DNA of 14,138 nt from JAEUMD01 sp044222395 (GCA_044222395.1 JBGANK010000075.1:1-14138); one strand, 5' to 3'. Shown: positions 1 to 6,664, numbered from the stretch's first letter. Numbers and translations: made by a program. Notes: generated from the letters alone by a model not told the origin.

Positions 1-1185
1 CTTGAAGGAGTCCTGCTCGGCGCAGGGCTGGCCCTCGGTCGCGGTGGTGGCCTGCTGCGGAATGCAGACGCCCGAGCCATCGGTGCTGATGGTGAACTTG
101 CCGTCGGCCGTGGTGGGCACGCAGCTGACACCAGCCACCCCGATCATGGGATTGTACTTGCCGCCGTACCACCAGTAGAGCAGGTACCCACCGGCGATCC
201 CGCCGAGCGCGCTCAACGTCAGCGCCATGATGCCGAGCAGCAGCAGCTTCAGCACGACCGGATTGAGGATCACGCTCGCTTCGCACAAGATGCCGAGCGT
301 CAGGCCGATGAAGAAGGTCGCTCCGTAGAGCACGGTCTCACCCAACAGCTTTTCGAAATTCTTGAGCCCGCTCTCGCGCACCGCGACACCGACGAACAAA
401 GACAGGAACAGCGGCGCCGCCACCGGGAACAGCAGGCATAGCAGCGTGCACACGACGACCGCGAATATGAGCTTCTGCGTCGAGGTGATCGTACGCACTT
501 TCTCCATCGGCATGGCGATACCGCGCAGTTCCTTAGGGATCAGCAGGCGGATGAGGTAGGGATAGCCGCCATAGGTGAGGCCGAGATAGAGGTAGCCGAC
601 GATGGTGATCGGCACGAACAGGTCCTTGGCGAGAATGAGCGAGGCGAACATCACCATTGGCCCGTCCGCGCCGCCGATCATGGCGACGGAAGCCGCCTCG
701 CGTGGCGTCAGCCCGAATGTCACGGCGATCGGGAAGGTCAGCACCGTTCCCAGCTCCGCGCAGATTGCGATCACCATGCTCTGGAACGGCCGCTGCATCA
801 CGTAGCCGACATCGAGCAGCACCCCGATCCCCATGAACAGCAGGCACGCGATGAGGCCGTTGGAGAACATGAAGGTATAGATCGGCTGCAGCCAGTCGAT
901 CTGCAGGATACTCATCGTGGCATCAGTGCCCGACACGAGGGGATCAACGAACAGCGTGCCCGTCCGGCCCTCGTCCATGTACATCACGCTCGCGTTGATG
1001 GCGGCCATGCCGAGCCCCATCGGGATCATCAGGAGGGCCTCCAGAACGCCCTTGCGCCCCAGATAGACAAGCGTGAAGCCAAGCAGCATCAGCCCGACGC
1101 GCCCGGCCGCGATCTTCGGCTCCGCGTTGACGAGCGTTGCCACGCCCTGGAATATATCGAGGAGTCCTGCTTCCGCGCCCGCCAT
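1..1185 (-). CDS. mmdB: Na+-translocating decarboxylase beta subunit (MmdB/OadB/GcdB family), C-terminus off the window
   Basis: This is the integral-membrane subunit that decarboxylates carboxybiotin and exports Na+ across the inner membrane. 395 codons are visible from an ATG at 1185; the frame stays open to the left edge. The family average is about 400-430 aa, so only the end should be missing, apart from the insertion noted below. Hydrophobic segments alternate throughout. The family signature GGADGP lies at residues 171-176, and D174 aligns with the essential Asp203 of Klebsiella OadB. The NPMIG-VAGVS motif at 345-354 aligns with the Asn373, Gly377 and Ser382 site. Odd: directly after AGVSCVPTTA (351-360) the family expects a basic residue (Arg389 or Lys) and a helix, but here a hydrophilic stretch (361-395) with Cys374 and Cys388 begins. 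The gene follows mmdC by 15 bases; an AAGGA motif about 11 bases upstream is a weak ribosome binding site. Subunit identity is firm; the substrate is set by the alpha subunit. Confidence 0.93.
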   Translation of the reverse strand, partial: MAGAEAGLLDIFQGVATLVNAEPKIAAGRVGLMLLGFTLVYLGRKGVLEALLMIPMGLGMAAINASVMYMDEGRTGTLFVDPLVSGTDATMSILQIDWLQPIYTFMFSNGLIACLLFMGIGVLLDVGYVMQRPFQSMVIAICAELGTVLTFPIAVTFGLTPREAASVAMIGGADGPMVMFASLILAKDLFVPITIVGYLYLGLTYGGYPYLIRLLIPKELRGIAMPMEKVRTITSTQKLIFAVVVCTLLCLLFPVAAPLFLSLFVGVAVRESGLKNFEKLLGETVLYGATFFIGLTLGILCEASVILNPVVLKLLLLGIMALTLSALGGIAGGYLLYWWYGGKYNPMIGVAGVSCVPTTADGKFTISTDGSGVCIPQQATTATEGQPCAEQDSFK

Positions 1186-1200
1186 GTGTGCAGCTTTCCT

Positions 1201-1602
1201 TCAGGCGATGCTGGCGAGAATCTGGCCAGGGTCGACACCTTGCCCGACCTTGACGGCGATCGCACTCACCTTGCCGGATCGCGGCGCAACCATCGGCGAC
1301 TTCATCTTCATGGCTTCGACGATGACGATCGGCTGGCCCATCTCGACACTGTCGCCGACGCTGACGGGAACCGACTCCACCACGCCCGCGAGCGTCGCCA
1401 GCACGTCGCCGGGCGAGGCCGCGGTCTGGGCCGTTGCCCTGTGTGCTTGCGGTGCTGCCACCGGTGGCGCGCTCACGGCAGGTGCAGGAGCTGCAACACC
1501 CGCATCATTGCCGACATGGGGCGCAGTGGCGATCGGCAGCATTTCCTCCACCGTCACGGAGTAGGCATGGCCATCGACGGTGATCCGGAACTTCCTCTCC
1601 AT
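1201..1602 (-). CDS. mmdC: Biotin carrier subunit of the decarboxylase (biotin/lipoyl attachment protein)
   Basis: This 133-aa protein carries the biotin that shuttles CO2 from the alpha subunit (carboxyltransferase) to the membrane beta subunit. The N-terminus (about 1-25) is the short strand-rich element typical of GcdC/MmdC. Residues 30-64 are an Ala/Pro-rich flexible linker. Residues about 65-133 form a biotinyl domain with the EAMKMKS motif; the second Lys-containing position of the MKM core is the expected biotinylation site. The ATG at 1602 is preceded by GGAGG seven bases upstream, a strong ribosome binding site. It sits between mmdD (39-base gap) and mmdB (15-base gap) in the same operon. 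It is far smaller than the biotin carrier portion of a PccA or PycA fusion, which supports a stand-alone carrier of the decarboxylase type. Biotin attachment would need BirA encoded elsewhere. Confidence 0.93.
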   Translation of the reverse strand: MERKFRITVDGHAYSVTVEEMLPIATAPHVGNDAGVAAPAPAVSAPPVAAPQAHRATAQTAASPGDVLATLAGVVESVPVSVGDSVEMGQPIVIVEAMKMKSPMVAPRSGKVSAIAVKVGQGVDPGQILASIA

Positions 1603-1641
1603 GCGTCATCCTCCGATCTGCCGTCTTCGACCGTCATGCGG

Positions 1642-1989
1642 TCAACGTCTGTGATGCCCGTGGGTTGTCGGTGCATGCGAGCTATGATGTGCAAGTCGCC
1701 CGCTGTCCACCCAGGCTGAGCGCCGCCGCGGGTCCTCGATGTGGATGATGCGATAGCTGCCCATCATGGCATGCACGGCCGCACCGATGGCCGCGATGTG
1801 TTCGGGCGGAATGGCAGGCGGCAGGTCAGCCAGGCCCGGATGGACCGGCTCGGGCGGCGCCACGCGGGCATTTGCACCCTCGAGCGCCTGCAGAGCGACA
1901 ACAATTCCCTTGATGACGACGGCAACCAGCATCGAGACGACCGCAGCCATCGCGTAGATGGCGAGCGTCTTGATCCAAAGTCCCTCCAT
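1642..1989 (-). CDS. mmdD: Small membrane-anchor subunit of the decarboxylase (OadG/MmdD-like)
   Basis: A 115-aa protein with one N-terminal transmembrane helix (about residues 5-30), a Pro-rich linker (about 42-60), then a segment with the pattern PPEHIAAIGAAVHAM followed by GSYRIIHIED. That arrangement is what OadG/MmdD-type subunits use to bind and stabilise the alpha-beta complex on the cytoplasmic face. The tail is strikingly His-rich (HHSSHAPTTHGHHRR), which recalls the Zn2+-binding tail of Klebsiella OadG, though no sequence identity is claimed. Start choice: a GTG at 2001 is also in frame, but the ATG at 1989 has GGAGG (1995-1999) five bases upstream, so I prefer it. The gene begins within about 15 bases of the mmdA stop, and context alone strongly supports the role. 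The sequence family is fast-evolving, so domain recognition is moderate. Confidence 0.82.
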   Translation of the reverse strand: MEGLWIKTLAIYAMAAVVSMLVAVVIKGIVVALQALEGANARVAPPEPVHPGLADLPPAIPPEHIAAIGAAVHAMMGSYRIIHIEDPRRRSAWVDSGRLAHHSSHAPTTHGHHRR

Positions 1990-2004
1990 CCACGCCTCCA
2001 CGCC

Positions 2005-3558
2005 TCACAAGGGAATGTTTCCGTGCTTCTTGGTCGGGCGCAGCTCGCGCTTGTTGAGCGTCATGCGCAAGGCCAGCGCGATCGCGCTGCGCGTCTCCGA
2101 CGGCTCGATCACGTCGCTGATGTAGCCCTTGGCCGCGGACAGGTAGGGCGAGGCGACCTCGGCGCGATAGCGCGCGATGAGCTCCTGCGACTTGGCCTTG
2201 GCGTCGCTCGCCGCGGCCAGTTCCTTGCGGTAGAGCAGTTTGACGGCTCCTTGCGCGCCCATCACCGCGATTTCCGCGCACGGCCATGCGAACACGTAGT
2301 CGGCGCCCATCTCCTGGCTGCACATGGCCAAGTAAGATCCGCCATAGGCCTTGCGCACGATCAGCGTGATCTTCGGCGTCGTGCACGATGCATAGGAATA
2401 CAGCAGCTTGGCCCCATGCCGGATGATGCCGCCGCGCTCCTGCTCGATGCCCGGCAGGAAGCCAGGAACGTCGACGAGCGTCACCACGGGAATGTTGAAG
2501 GCGTTGCAGAAGCGGATGAAGCGGGCTCCTTTGTCGGAGGCATCGATATCGAGTGCGCCTGCCTTCTCCATCGGCTGATTGGCGATGATGCCGACGATGA
2601 TGCCCTCGATGCGGGCGAACCCGACGATGATGTTGCGCGCGAAACCGGCATGGATCTCGAACAGTTCGCCGCCATCGACCAGGCGGGCAATCACCGCACG
2701 CATGTCGAGCGGCTGCGCCGCGTCGGTAGGCACGAGCATTTCCATTTCCGTGTCGCACACCAGCTCGATGTCACTCGTCGGCTCGTGCGGCGGGTCCTCC
2801 TCGTTGTTGGAGGGCAGATAGGAAAGCAGCCTGTTGGCCAGCGCCACGGCATGCCCGTCGTCCTCGGCGAGGATGTGCACATTGCCGCTGATGCAGGCGT
2901 GCATGCTGGCACTGCCGACATCGTCCATCGAAGTGGCGTGTCCGGTCACCGCCTTGATGACCTCGGGTCCCGTTATGAACATGTGCGCGTTGGCGCGCGT
3001 CATGATGATGAAATCATTGAGTGCCGGGGAATAGGCCGCGCCACCGGCACATGGGCCTAGCACGAGCGCAATCTGCGGAACCACGCCCGAGGCCAGGACG
3101 TTGCAATAGAAGACTTCGCCATATCCCGACAGGGCATCGACGCCCTCCTGGATGCGAGCGCCACCCGAATCCTGCATCGACACGATCGGCGTGCCGTTTT
3201 TCAAGGCATGGCGCATTAGACGCACGATCTTGCCCGCGTGCGCCTTGCCCAGCGTGCCGGCCATGGCCGTGAAATCCTGCGCATAGGCGGCCACCATCTT
3301 GCCGCCGGCGAAACCGGTTCCCGTGACGACGCCGTCCGCAGGAATCTCTTTGTCGCCAATTCCGGCATAGCCCGCGCCATGCCGCACGTGCATGCCGATT
3401 TCCTGGAACGTGCCTTCGGCAAATAGCAGGTCGAGCCGTTCGCGGGCCGACAGCAAGCCTTTTGCATGGCGCTCTGCGATCTTGTCGATGCCCCCGCAGG
3501 CGAGGGCCGCCTCGCGGCGCCTGCGCAGGTCGTCGATGTCTGCGGAATCTGCTGTCAT
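2005..3558 (-). CDS. mmdA: Decarboxylase alpha subunit / acyl-CoA carboxyltransferase (methylmalonyl-CoA decarboxylase alpha, PccB-like)
   Basis: A 517-aa carboxyltransferase that moves the carboxyl group of an acyl-CoA substrate (probably (S)-methylmalonyl-CoA) to biotin. It is a crotonase-fold tandem. The N-half oxyanion-hole motif GPCAGGAAYSP lies at 168-178 after QDSGGARIQEG (129-139). The C-half has FLPGIEQE (367-374), KAYGGSYLAM (403-412) and AWPCAEIAVMGAQGAV (424-439). The end KKHGNIPL is typical of PccB/MmdA. Length fits MmdA/PccB (about 510 aa) and not the longer glutaconyl-CoA decarboxylase GcdA. First gene of mmdADCB; GGGGA stands four bases before the ATG. No biotin carboxylase (PccA) gene is in view, and membrane subunits follow, so a Na+-pumping decarboxylase is favoured over propionyl-CoA carboxylase. 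The exact acyl-CoA substrate cannot be read from sequence with certainty; malonyl-CoA or other C3-C5 substrates remain possible. Confidence 0.93.
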   Translation of the reverse strand: MTADSADIDDLRRRREAALACGGIDKIAERHAKGLLSARERLDLLFAEGTFQEIGMHVRHGAGYAGIGDKEIPADGVVTGTGFAGGKMVAAYAQDFTAMAGTLGKAHAGKIVRLMRHALKNGTPIVSMQDSGGARIQEGVDALSGYGEVFYCNVLASGVVPQIALVLGPCAGGAAYSPALNDFIIMTRANAHMFITGPEVIKAVTGHATSMDDVGSASMHACISGNVHILAEDDGHAVALANRLLSYLPSNNEEDPPHEPTSDIELVCDTEMEMLVPTDAAQPLDMRAVIARLVDGGELFEIHAGFARNIIVGFARIEGIIVGIIANQPMEKAGALDIDASDKGARFIRFCNAFNIPVVTLVDVPGFLPGIEQERGGIIRHGAKLLYSYASCTTPKITLIVRKAYGGSYLAMCSQEMGADYVFAWPCAEIAVMGAQGAVKLLYRKELAAASDAKAKSQELIARYRAEVASPYLSAAKGYISDVIEPSETRSAIALALRMTLNKRELRPTKKHGNIPL

Positions 3559-3616
3559 CTCGTCCCCGCGCAGTATCTGACTTGAGACATCGAATGGCTG
3601 CGCAGGCGTGATCCTA

Positions 3617-3622
3617 TGTCAA
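3617..3622 (-). promoter_or_regulatory. TTGACA -35-like element facing mmdA
   Basis: The minus strand reads TTGACA, a perfect -35 hexamer, 59 bases upstream of the mmdA start codon. At a 17-base spacer the -10 position reads AGCCAT, a poor match, so a bare sigma-70 promoter would be weak. Weak -10 boxes are common in alphaproteobacteria and in activator-dependent promoters. The phased GCAAG motifs just upstream would suit an activator. No transcription start is known. Confidence 0.35.
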
Positions 3623-3629
3623 CCCGACA

Positions 3630-3674
3630 GCAAGAGGAAGCACCATCGAGCAAGCGTCGCTTGCGGGCTGCAAG
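3630..3674. promoter_or_regulatory. Helically phased GCAAG/CTTGC half-site array upstream of mmdA
   Basis: Four copies of one pentamer are placed on helical-turn spacing: GCAAG at 3630-3634, GCAAG at 3650-3654, CTTGC (its complement) at 3660-3664 and GCAAG at 3670-3674, with steps of 20, 10 and 10 bases. The middle pair forms a perfect 15-bp palindrome, GCAAGCG-T-CGCTTGC (3650-3664). The array lies 8-57 bases upstream of the TTGACA element on the mmdA side, a normal place for an activator. It could be the operator of an acyl-CoA-responsive regulator. PccR/RamB-type regulators bind TTTGCAAA-like sites, and only the TTGC/GCAA core is shared, so this is speculation. Confidence 0.4.
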
Positions 3675-3762
3675 TGTTGTGCAGCGCACGCCGTGCTGTC
3701 CGGACGAATGTGCTCCCGATAGTTGCGTGCGGATGTCAAGCGCTGTTTTGAACGGCCTTGGC

Positions 3763-3778
3763 TGGCACGCCACATTCA
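3763..3778 (+). promoter_or_regulatory. Possible but imperfect sigma-54 promoter-like element
   Basis: TGGCACG (3763-3769) matches the sigma-54 -24 element exactly. After the correct four-base gap the -12 position reads ATTCA instead of TTGCA/T, so the key GC dinucleotide is broken to TC. It would drive rightward transcription with a leader of about 155 bases to iorA. It is listed because a sigma-54-dependent response regulator is encoded about 4.4 kb away, but the -12 defect makes it doubtful. Confidence 0.2.
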
Positions 3779-3860
3779 AGAGACTGCCATGCCTGCTGGA
3801 TGACGTGTGCATTGCCGCCAAGCCGGGCTCAGTTTGGCCCATTTGCTGAAGCAGCCTGTC

Positions 3861-3874
3861 CTGATCGAGATCAA
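3861..3874 (+). promoter_or_regulatory. FNR/FixK-like anaerobox upstream of iorA
   Basis: CTGAT-CGAG-ATCAA matches the FNR/FixK consensus TTGAT-N4-ATCAA at nine of ten defined positions; only the first T is changed. Its centre is about 76 bases before the iorA start codon. If it acted as a class II activator site (centred at -41.5), transcription would start near 3909, inside the tandem repeat. If the start is further upstream the site would repress. One such match in a non-coding region this short is suggestive, not proof. Confidence 0.45.
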
Positions 3875-3894
3875 ACAAGTCTAAGGACGCGCTG

Positions 3895-3932
3895 CGATCG
3901 TCGGTTGCGAGCACGATCGTTGGTTGCGGGCA
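3895..3932 (+). repeat. Tandem 19-bp direct repeat abutting the iorA ribosome binding site
   Basis: Copy 1 (3895-3913) and copy 2 (3914-3932) follow each other without a gap. Each begins CGATCGTCGGTTGCG or CGATCGTTGGTTGCG and ends in GCA. They match at 17 of 19 positions; the differences are at repeat positions 8 (C/T) and 16 (A/G). Copy 2 ends inside the region next to the iorA Shine-Dalgarno (GGAG, 3933-3936). It may be a two-site operator, an mRNA leader element, or a recent local duplication. Confidence 0.6.
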
Positions 3933-3943
3933 GGAGTGTGACA

Positions 3944-4405
3944 ATGGCAATCAAGCTCAACGTCAATGGTGAAACAGTGAGCGTCGACGCCGCGAAGGGC
4001 ACGCCCCTTCTATGGGTGTTGCGCGATGAATTGGGCAAGACCGGCACCAAGTTCGGCTGCGGAGTGGCCGCGTGCGGCGCGTGCACGGTTCACGTCAACG
4101 GCAAGCCGGTGCGGTCATGTCAGACCTTCATCGAGGACGTTGACGGCGCCAGCGTCACCACCATCGAGGGTATATCAGGCAAGGCGGCCAGGGCTGTTCA
4201 GGCCGCCTGGCAAAAGCTCGACGTCGTGCAATGCGGTTATTGCCAGTCGGGACAGATAATGTCGGCCATTAGCCTGCTGGCGGAGAATCCCAAGCCGACC
4301 GATGCCGACATCGACACGGCGATGGCAGGCAACGCCTGCCGCTGCGCTACCTATGTGCGCATCCGCGCCGCCATCCATCACGCAGCCAAGATCATGGAGG
4401 GTTGA
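3944..4405 (+). CDS. iorA: [2Fe-2S] small subunit of an isoquinoline 1-oxidoreductase-type molybdenum hydroxylase
   Basis: A 153-aa electron-transfer subunit of the xanthine oxidase family. The N-terminal plant-ferredoxin domain binds one [2Fe-2S] cluster through Cys39, Cys44, Cys47 and Cys59 (motif CGVAACGAC). The C-terminal helical domain binds a second cluster through Cys97 and Cys100 (QCGYCQSGQ) and Cys132 and Cys134 (NACRC). Length and spacing fit IorA. The ATG at 3944 is preceded by GGAG seven bases upstream; a longer in-frame extension to 3758 runs through the regulatory repeats and has no homology-like content, so it is not the start. The large subunit starts three bases after this stop. 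It has no signal peptide and is probably co-exported with the Tat-tagged large subunit. The substrate is not readable from this subunit. Confidence 0.93.
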   Translation: MAIKLNVNGETVSVDAAKGTPLLWVLRDELGKTGTKFGCGVAACGACTVHVNGKPVRSCQTFIEDVDGASVTTIEGISGKAARAVQAAWQKLDVVQCGYCQSGQIMSAISLLAENPKPTDADIDTAMAGNACRCATYVRIRAAIHHAAKIMEG

Positions 4406-4408
4406 GCC

Positions 4409-6580
4409 ATGCCCGTAACGACAACCCGCCGTTCGTTCCTGCAATCGGCTGCCGCGACCGGCGCTGTCCTCGTCGTCGGCCTGAAGCCGGACGGCAGCAT
4501 CACCGCCGCCGCCACCGAATTCGAGATCAATCCGTTCGTGCGCATTGGCGCTGATGGAACGGTCGAAGTCGTGATCAAGCATTTCGAGATGGGGCAGGGG
4601 ACGACGACCGGCCTTGCCACGCTGATCGCCGAGGAACTCGACGCCGATTGGGATCGCGTCAGGATGGACTTCGCGCCCGCCGACAAGGACCGCTACAAGA
4701 ATCTGTTCTTCGGCGTGCAGGGCACCGGCGGCTCCACCGCCATCGCCAACAGCTACCTGCAATACCGCAAGGCCGGAGCCGCGGCGCGCGAGGTCCTGGT
4801 CAAGGCTGCTGCTGCAACCTGGGGTGTGCCGGAGTCCTCGATTGCGATCGAGAAGGGCGTCTTGAAGTCCGGCAACCACTCCGCCCACTTCGGCGAGATG
4901 GTCGCCAAGGCCGGGACGATCGAACCCTCGGCCGAACCGCCGCTCAAGGATCCCTCCCAGTTCCGCCTGATCGGCAAGGAGGGCGTCTCGCGCAAGGACA
5001 CGCCAGACAAGACGACCGGCAAGGCGACCTTCGCGCTCGACGTCAAGCTGCCCGGCATGGTCCGCGCAGTCGTGATGCGAGCCCCGCGCTTCGGCGGCAA
5101 GCTCGCCAAGTTCGACGCCCAGGCGGCAAAGCAAGTGCCGGGCTACCTCGATGCCAAGCCGCTGCCGACTGGGGCGGGCGTCGTCATCTACGCCAATGAC
5201 ACCTGGTCGGCGATCAAGGCACGCGAAGCCGTCACCGCCGAGTGGGATTTCTCCAAGAGCGAGAACCGCTCGACCGACGAGTTGATCGCCTACCATCTTG
5301 GTCTGCTCGCCAAGCCCGCCAAGCAGGCCGCCAAGGGTGGTGATCTCGCCGCCACGGAAGCCGCGCTGGCAGGTGCGGAAAAGGTCGTCGAAGGCGAGTT
5401 CGTCTTCCCGCTGTTGGCCCACGCTCCCATGGAGCCGCTCAACTGCGTCGTCGAGCCCACCGAAAAGGGTGTCCGCTTCCACGATGGCTGCCAGTTTCCG
5501 AGCAGCGTCCAGTTCGCCGCCGCAGCCATCCTCAAGCTCGACCCCAAGAACGTCGAAGTGCGCACTGTTTACGCAGGCGGCTCTTTCGGACGTCGCGCGA
5601 CGCCACCGTCCGACTACCAGTCCGAAGCGGCAATGGCCTTTGCGCTCTACGGCGGCAAGACGCCGATCCAGCTCGTCTGGACCCGCGAGGACGACATCCG
5701 AGGTGGCTTCTACCGCCCAATGGCCGTGCACCGCGCCCGCATCGGTTTGAAGGGTGGCAAGATCGTTGCCTGGGATCACAGGCTCGCTGGCAAGCCGATC
5801 TTGCTGGAAACACCCTTCGCCAGCGAGGAAGTCAAGAAGAGCGGTGTCGATCCAACGACGGTCGAGGGCGTCAACGACACGCACTACACCATCCCGTCGC
5901 TCTCGGTCGGCGTGACGGCCGCCGAGACGCCGATGCCGATCCTGTGGTGGCGCTCCGTCGGACACACGCATACCGCCTACGCGATGGAGTGCCTGATCGA
6001 TATGGTCGCCGAGGCCGCCAAGGCCGATCCGGTCGCCATGCGCTTGGAATTGTTAGCGGGCGACGGCAAGGAGAAAAAGCGGCTTGCCGGTGTCCTCAAG
6101 CTTGCCGCCGACAAGGCCGGCTGGGGCAAGCCACAGTCCGGCCGCTTCCAGGGCGTCGCCGTTCACCGCTCCTTCAACACGTGCGTCGCCGAGGTTGTCG
6201 AGATTTCCCTCAACAACGGCGCCGTGAAGGTTGAGAAAGTAACGTGCGCCGTCGATTGCGGCGTGCCAATCAATCCAGACGTCATACGCGCCCAGATGGA
6301 AGGCGGCATCGGCTTTGCGCTGGGTGCCATCATGCGCAACCAGATCACGCTGAAGAATGGCGAGGTGGTGCAATCCAATTTCACCGACTACGAGCCTTTG
6401 CTCATCACCGACATGCCGGCAATCGAGGTTCACATCGTGCCGTCGACGGAGCCGCCAACCGGCGTCGGCGAGCCGGGCGTGCCGCCACTTGGGCCTGCAC
6501 TCGCGAACGCGATCCACGCCGCGATCGGCAAGCGTGTGACGCGTTTGCCGATGACCGAAAGCGGCGTCAAGTTCGCCTGA
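4409..6580 (+). CDS. iorB: Molybdopterin-binding large subunit, isoquinoline 1-oxidoreductase beta type, Tat-exported
   Basis: A 723-aa catalytic subunit that hydroxylates an aromatic N-heterocycle or oxidises an aldehyde at a molybdenum-cytosine-dinucleotide centre. The N-terminus has a Tat signal, TTRRSFLQ (5-12), followed by a hydrophobic stretch, so the enzyme should work in the periplasm. Cofactor-binding motifs: EMGQGTTTGLAT (60-71), GTGGSTAIANSY (105-116), HAPMEPLNC (about 337), GGSFGRRA (about 390) and GVGEPGVPPLGPALANAI (685-702), where Glu688 aligns with the catalytic Glu of the xanthine dehydrogenase family. Length is usual for IorB, shorter than XDH-type large subunits. GGAGGG (4396-4401) stands seven bases before the ATG. 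There is no c-type cytochrome gene beside it, which many periplasmic family members use as electron acceptor. Isoquinoline is only the name-giving substrate; nicotinate, quinoline or aldehydes are equally open. Confidence 0.92.
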   Translation: MPVTTTRRSFLQSAAATGAVLVVGLKPDGSITAAATEFEINPFVRIGADGTVEVVIKHFEMGQGTTTGLATLIAEELDADWDRVRMDFAPADKDRYKNLFFGVQGTGGSTAIANSYLQYRKAGAAAREVLVKAAAATWGVPESSIAIEKGVLKSGNHSAHFGEMVAKAGTIEPSAEPPLKDPSQFRLIGKEGVSRKDTPDKTTGKATFALDVKLPGMVRAVVMRAPRFGGKLAKFDAQAAKQVPGYLDAKPLPTGAGVVIYANDTWSAIKAREAVTAEWDFSKSENRSTDELIAYHLGLLAKPAKQAAKGGDLAATEAALAGAEKVVEGEFVFPLLAHAPMEPLNCVVEPTEKGVRFHDGCQFPSSVQFAAAAILKLDPKNVEVRTVYAGGSFGRRATPPSDYQSEAAMAFALYGGKTPIQLVWTREDDIRGGFYRPMAVHRARIGLKGGKIVAWDHRLAGKPILLETPFASEEVKKSGVDPTTVEGVNDTHYTIPSLSVGVTAAETPMPILWWRSVGHTHTAYAMECLIDMVAEAAKADPVAMRLELLAGDGKEKKRLAGVLKLAADKAGWGKPQSGRFQGVAVHRSFNTCVAEVVEISLNNGAVKVEKVTCAVDCGVPINPDVIRAQMEGGIGFALGAIMRNQITLKNGEVVQSNFTDYEPLLITDMPAIEVHIVPSTEPPTGVGEPGVPPLGPALANAIHAAIGKRVTRLPMTESGVKFA

Positions 6581-6630
6581 AGCGTGAGGGTGACGGACGT
6601 GCAAAGTAATACCACCACAGCATTGTCACC

Positions 6631-6660
6631 CCGCCTTCACGAGCCAGGCGAGGAGGGCGG
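6631..6660 (+). promoter_or_regulatory. Possible hairpin that hides the xdhC ribosome binding site
   Basis: CCGCCTTC (6631-6638) can pair over eight bases (one G-U) with GAGGGCGG (6653-6660), with a 14-base loop. The 3' arm covers most of the AGGAGG Shine-Dalgarno (6651-6656) of the preferred xdhC start. It could throttle maturation-factor translation relative to the enzyme subunits. In GC-rich DNA such stems also arise by chance. Confidence 0.25.
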
Positions 6661-6664
6661 CGGC

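Larger units (their letters stand above)
3559..3943. promoter_or_regulatory. Divergent intergenic control region between mmdA and the iorAB-like operon
   Basis: 385 bases separate the start codons of the left-facing decarboxylase operon and the right-facing molybdenum hydroxylase operon. I find no convincing gene: open frames here lack ribosome binding sites and family features. The half near mmdA has a perfect TTGACA and phased GCAAG motifs. The half near iorA has an FNR/FixK-like box and a tandem 19-bp repeat. The individual sites are listed separately. Both operons are probably controlled from here, each by its own set of sites. Confidence 0.8.

Noticed and set aside
1741..3060. 439-residue plus-strand open frame opposite mmdD and mmdA
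   Set aside because: Arg/His/Asp-rich low-information sequence typical of the antisense of a GC-rich gene; the minus-strand PccB-like protein is unmistakable.
3835..3847. TGGCCC followed by TTGCT as a second sigma-54 candidate
   Set aside because: The GG to GC distance is 9 bases; sigma-54 promoters need 12 between these positions.
3555..3950. 131-residue open frame on the minus strand across the divergent region
   Set aside because: It runs through the FNR-like box, tandem repeat and TTGACA element, has no ribosome binding site or family features, and overlaps the mmdA start.
4175..5971. 598-residue open frame antisense to iorA and iorB
   Set aside because: It is a GC-rich shadow; the opposite strand has full IorA and IorB motifs, including cluster ligands and catalytic Glu.
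6584..6664. GTG start at 6584 for xdhC
   Set aside because: It has no good ribosome binding site, while the ATG at 6665 has AGGAGG at ideal spacing.
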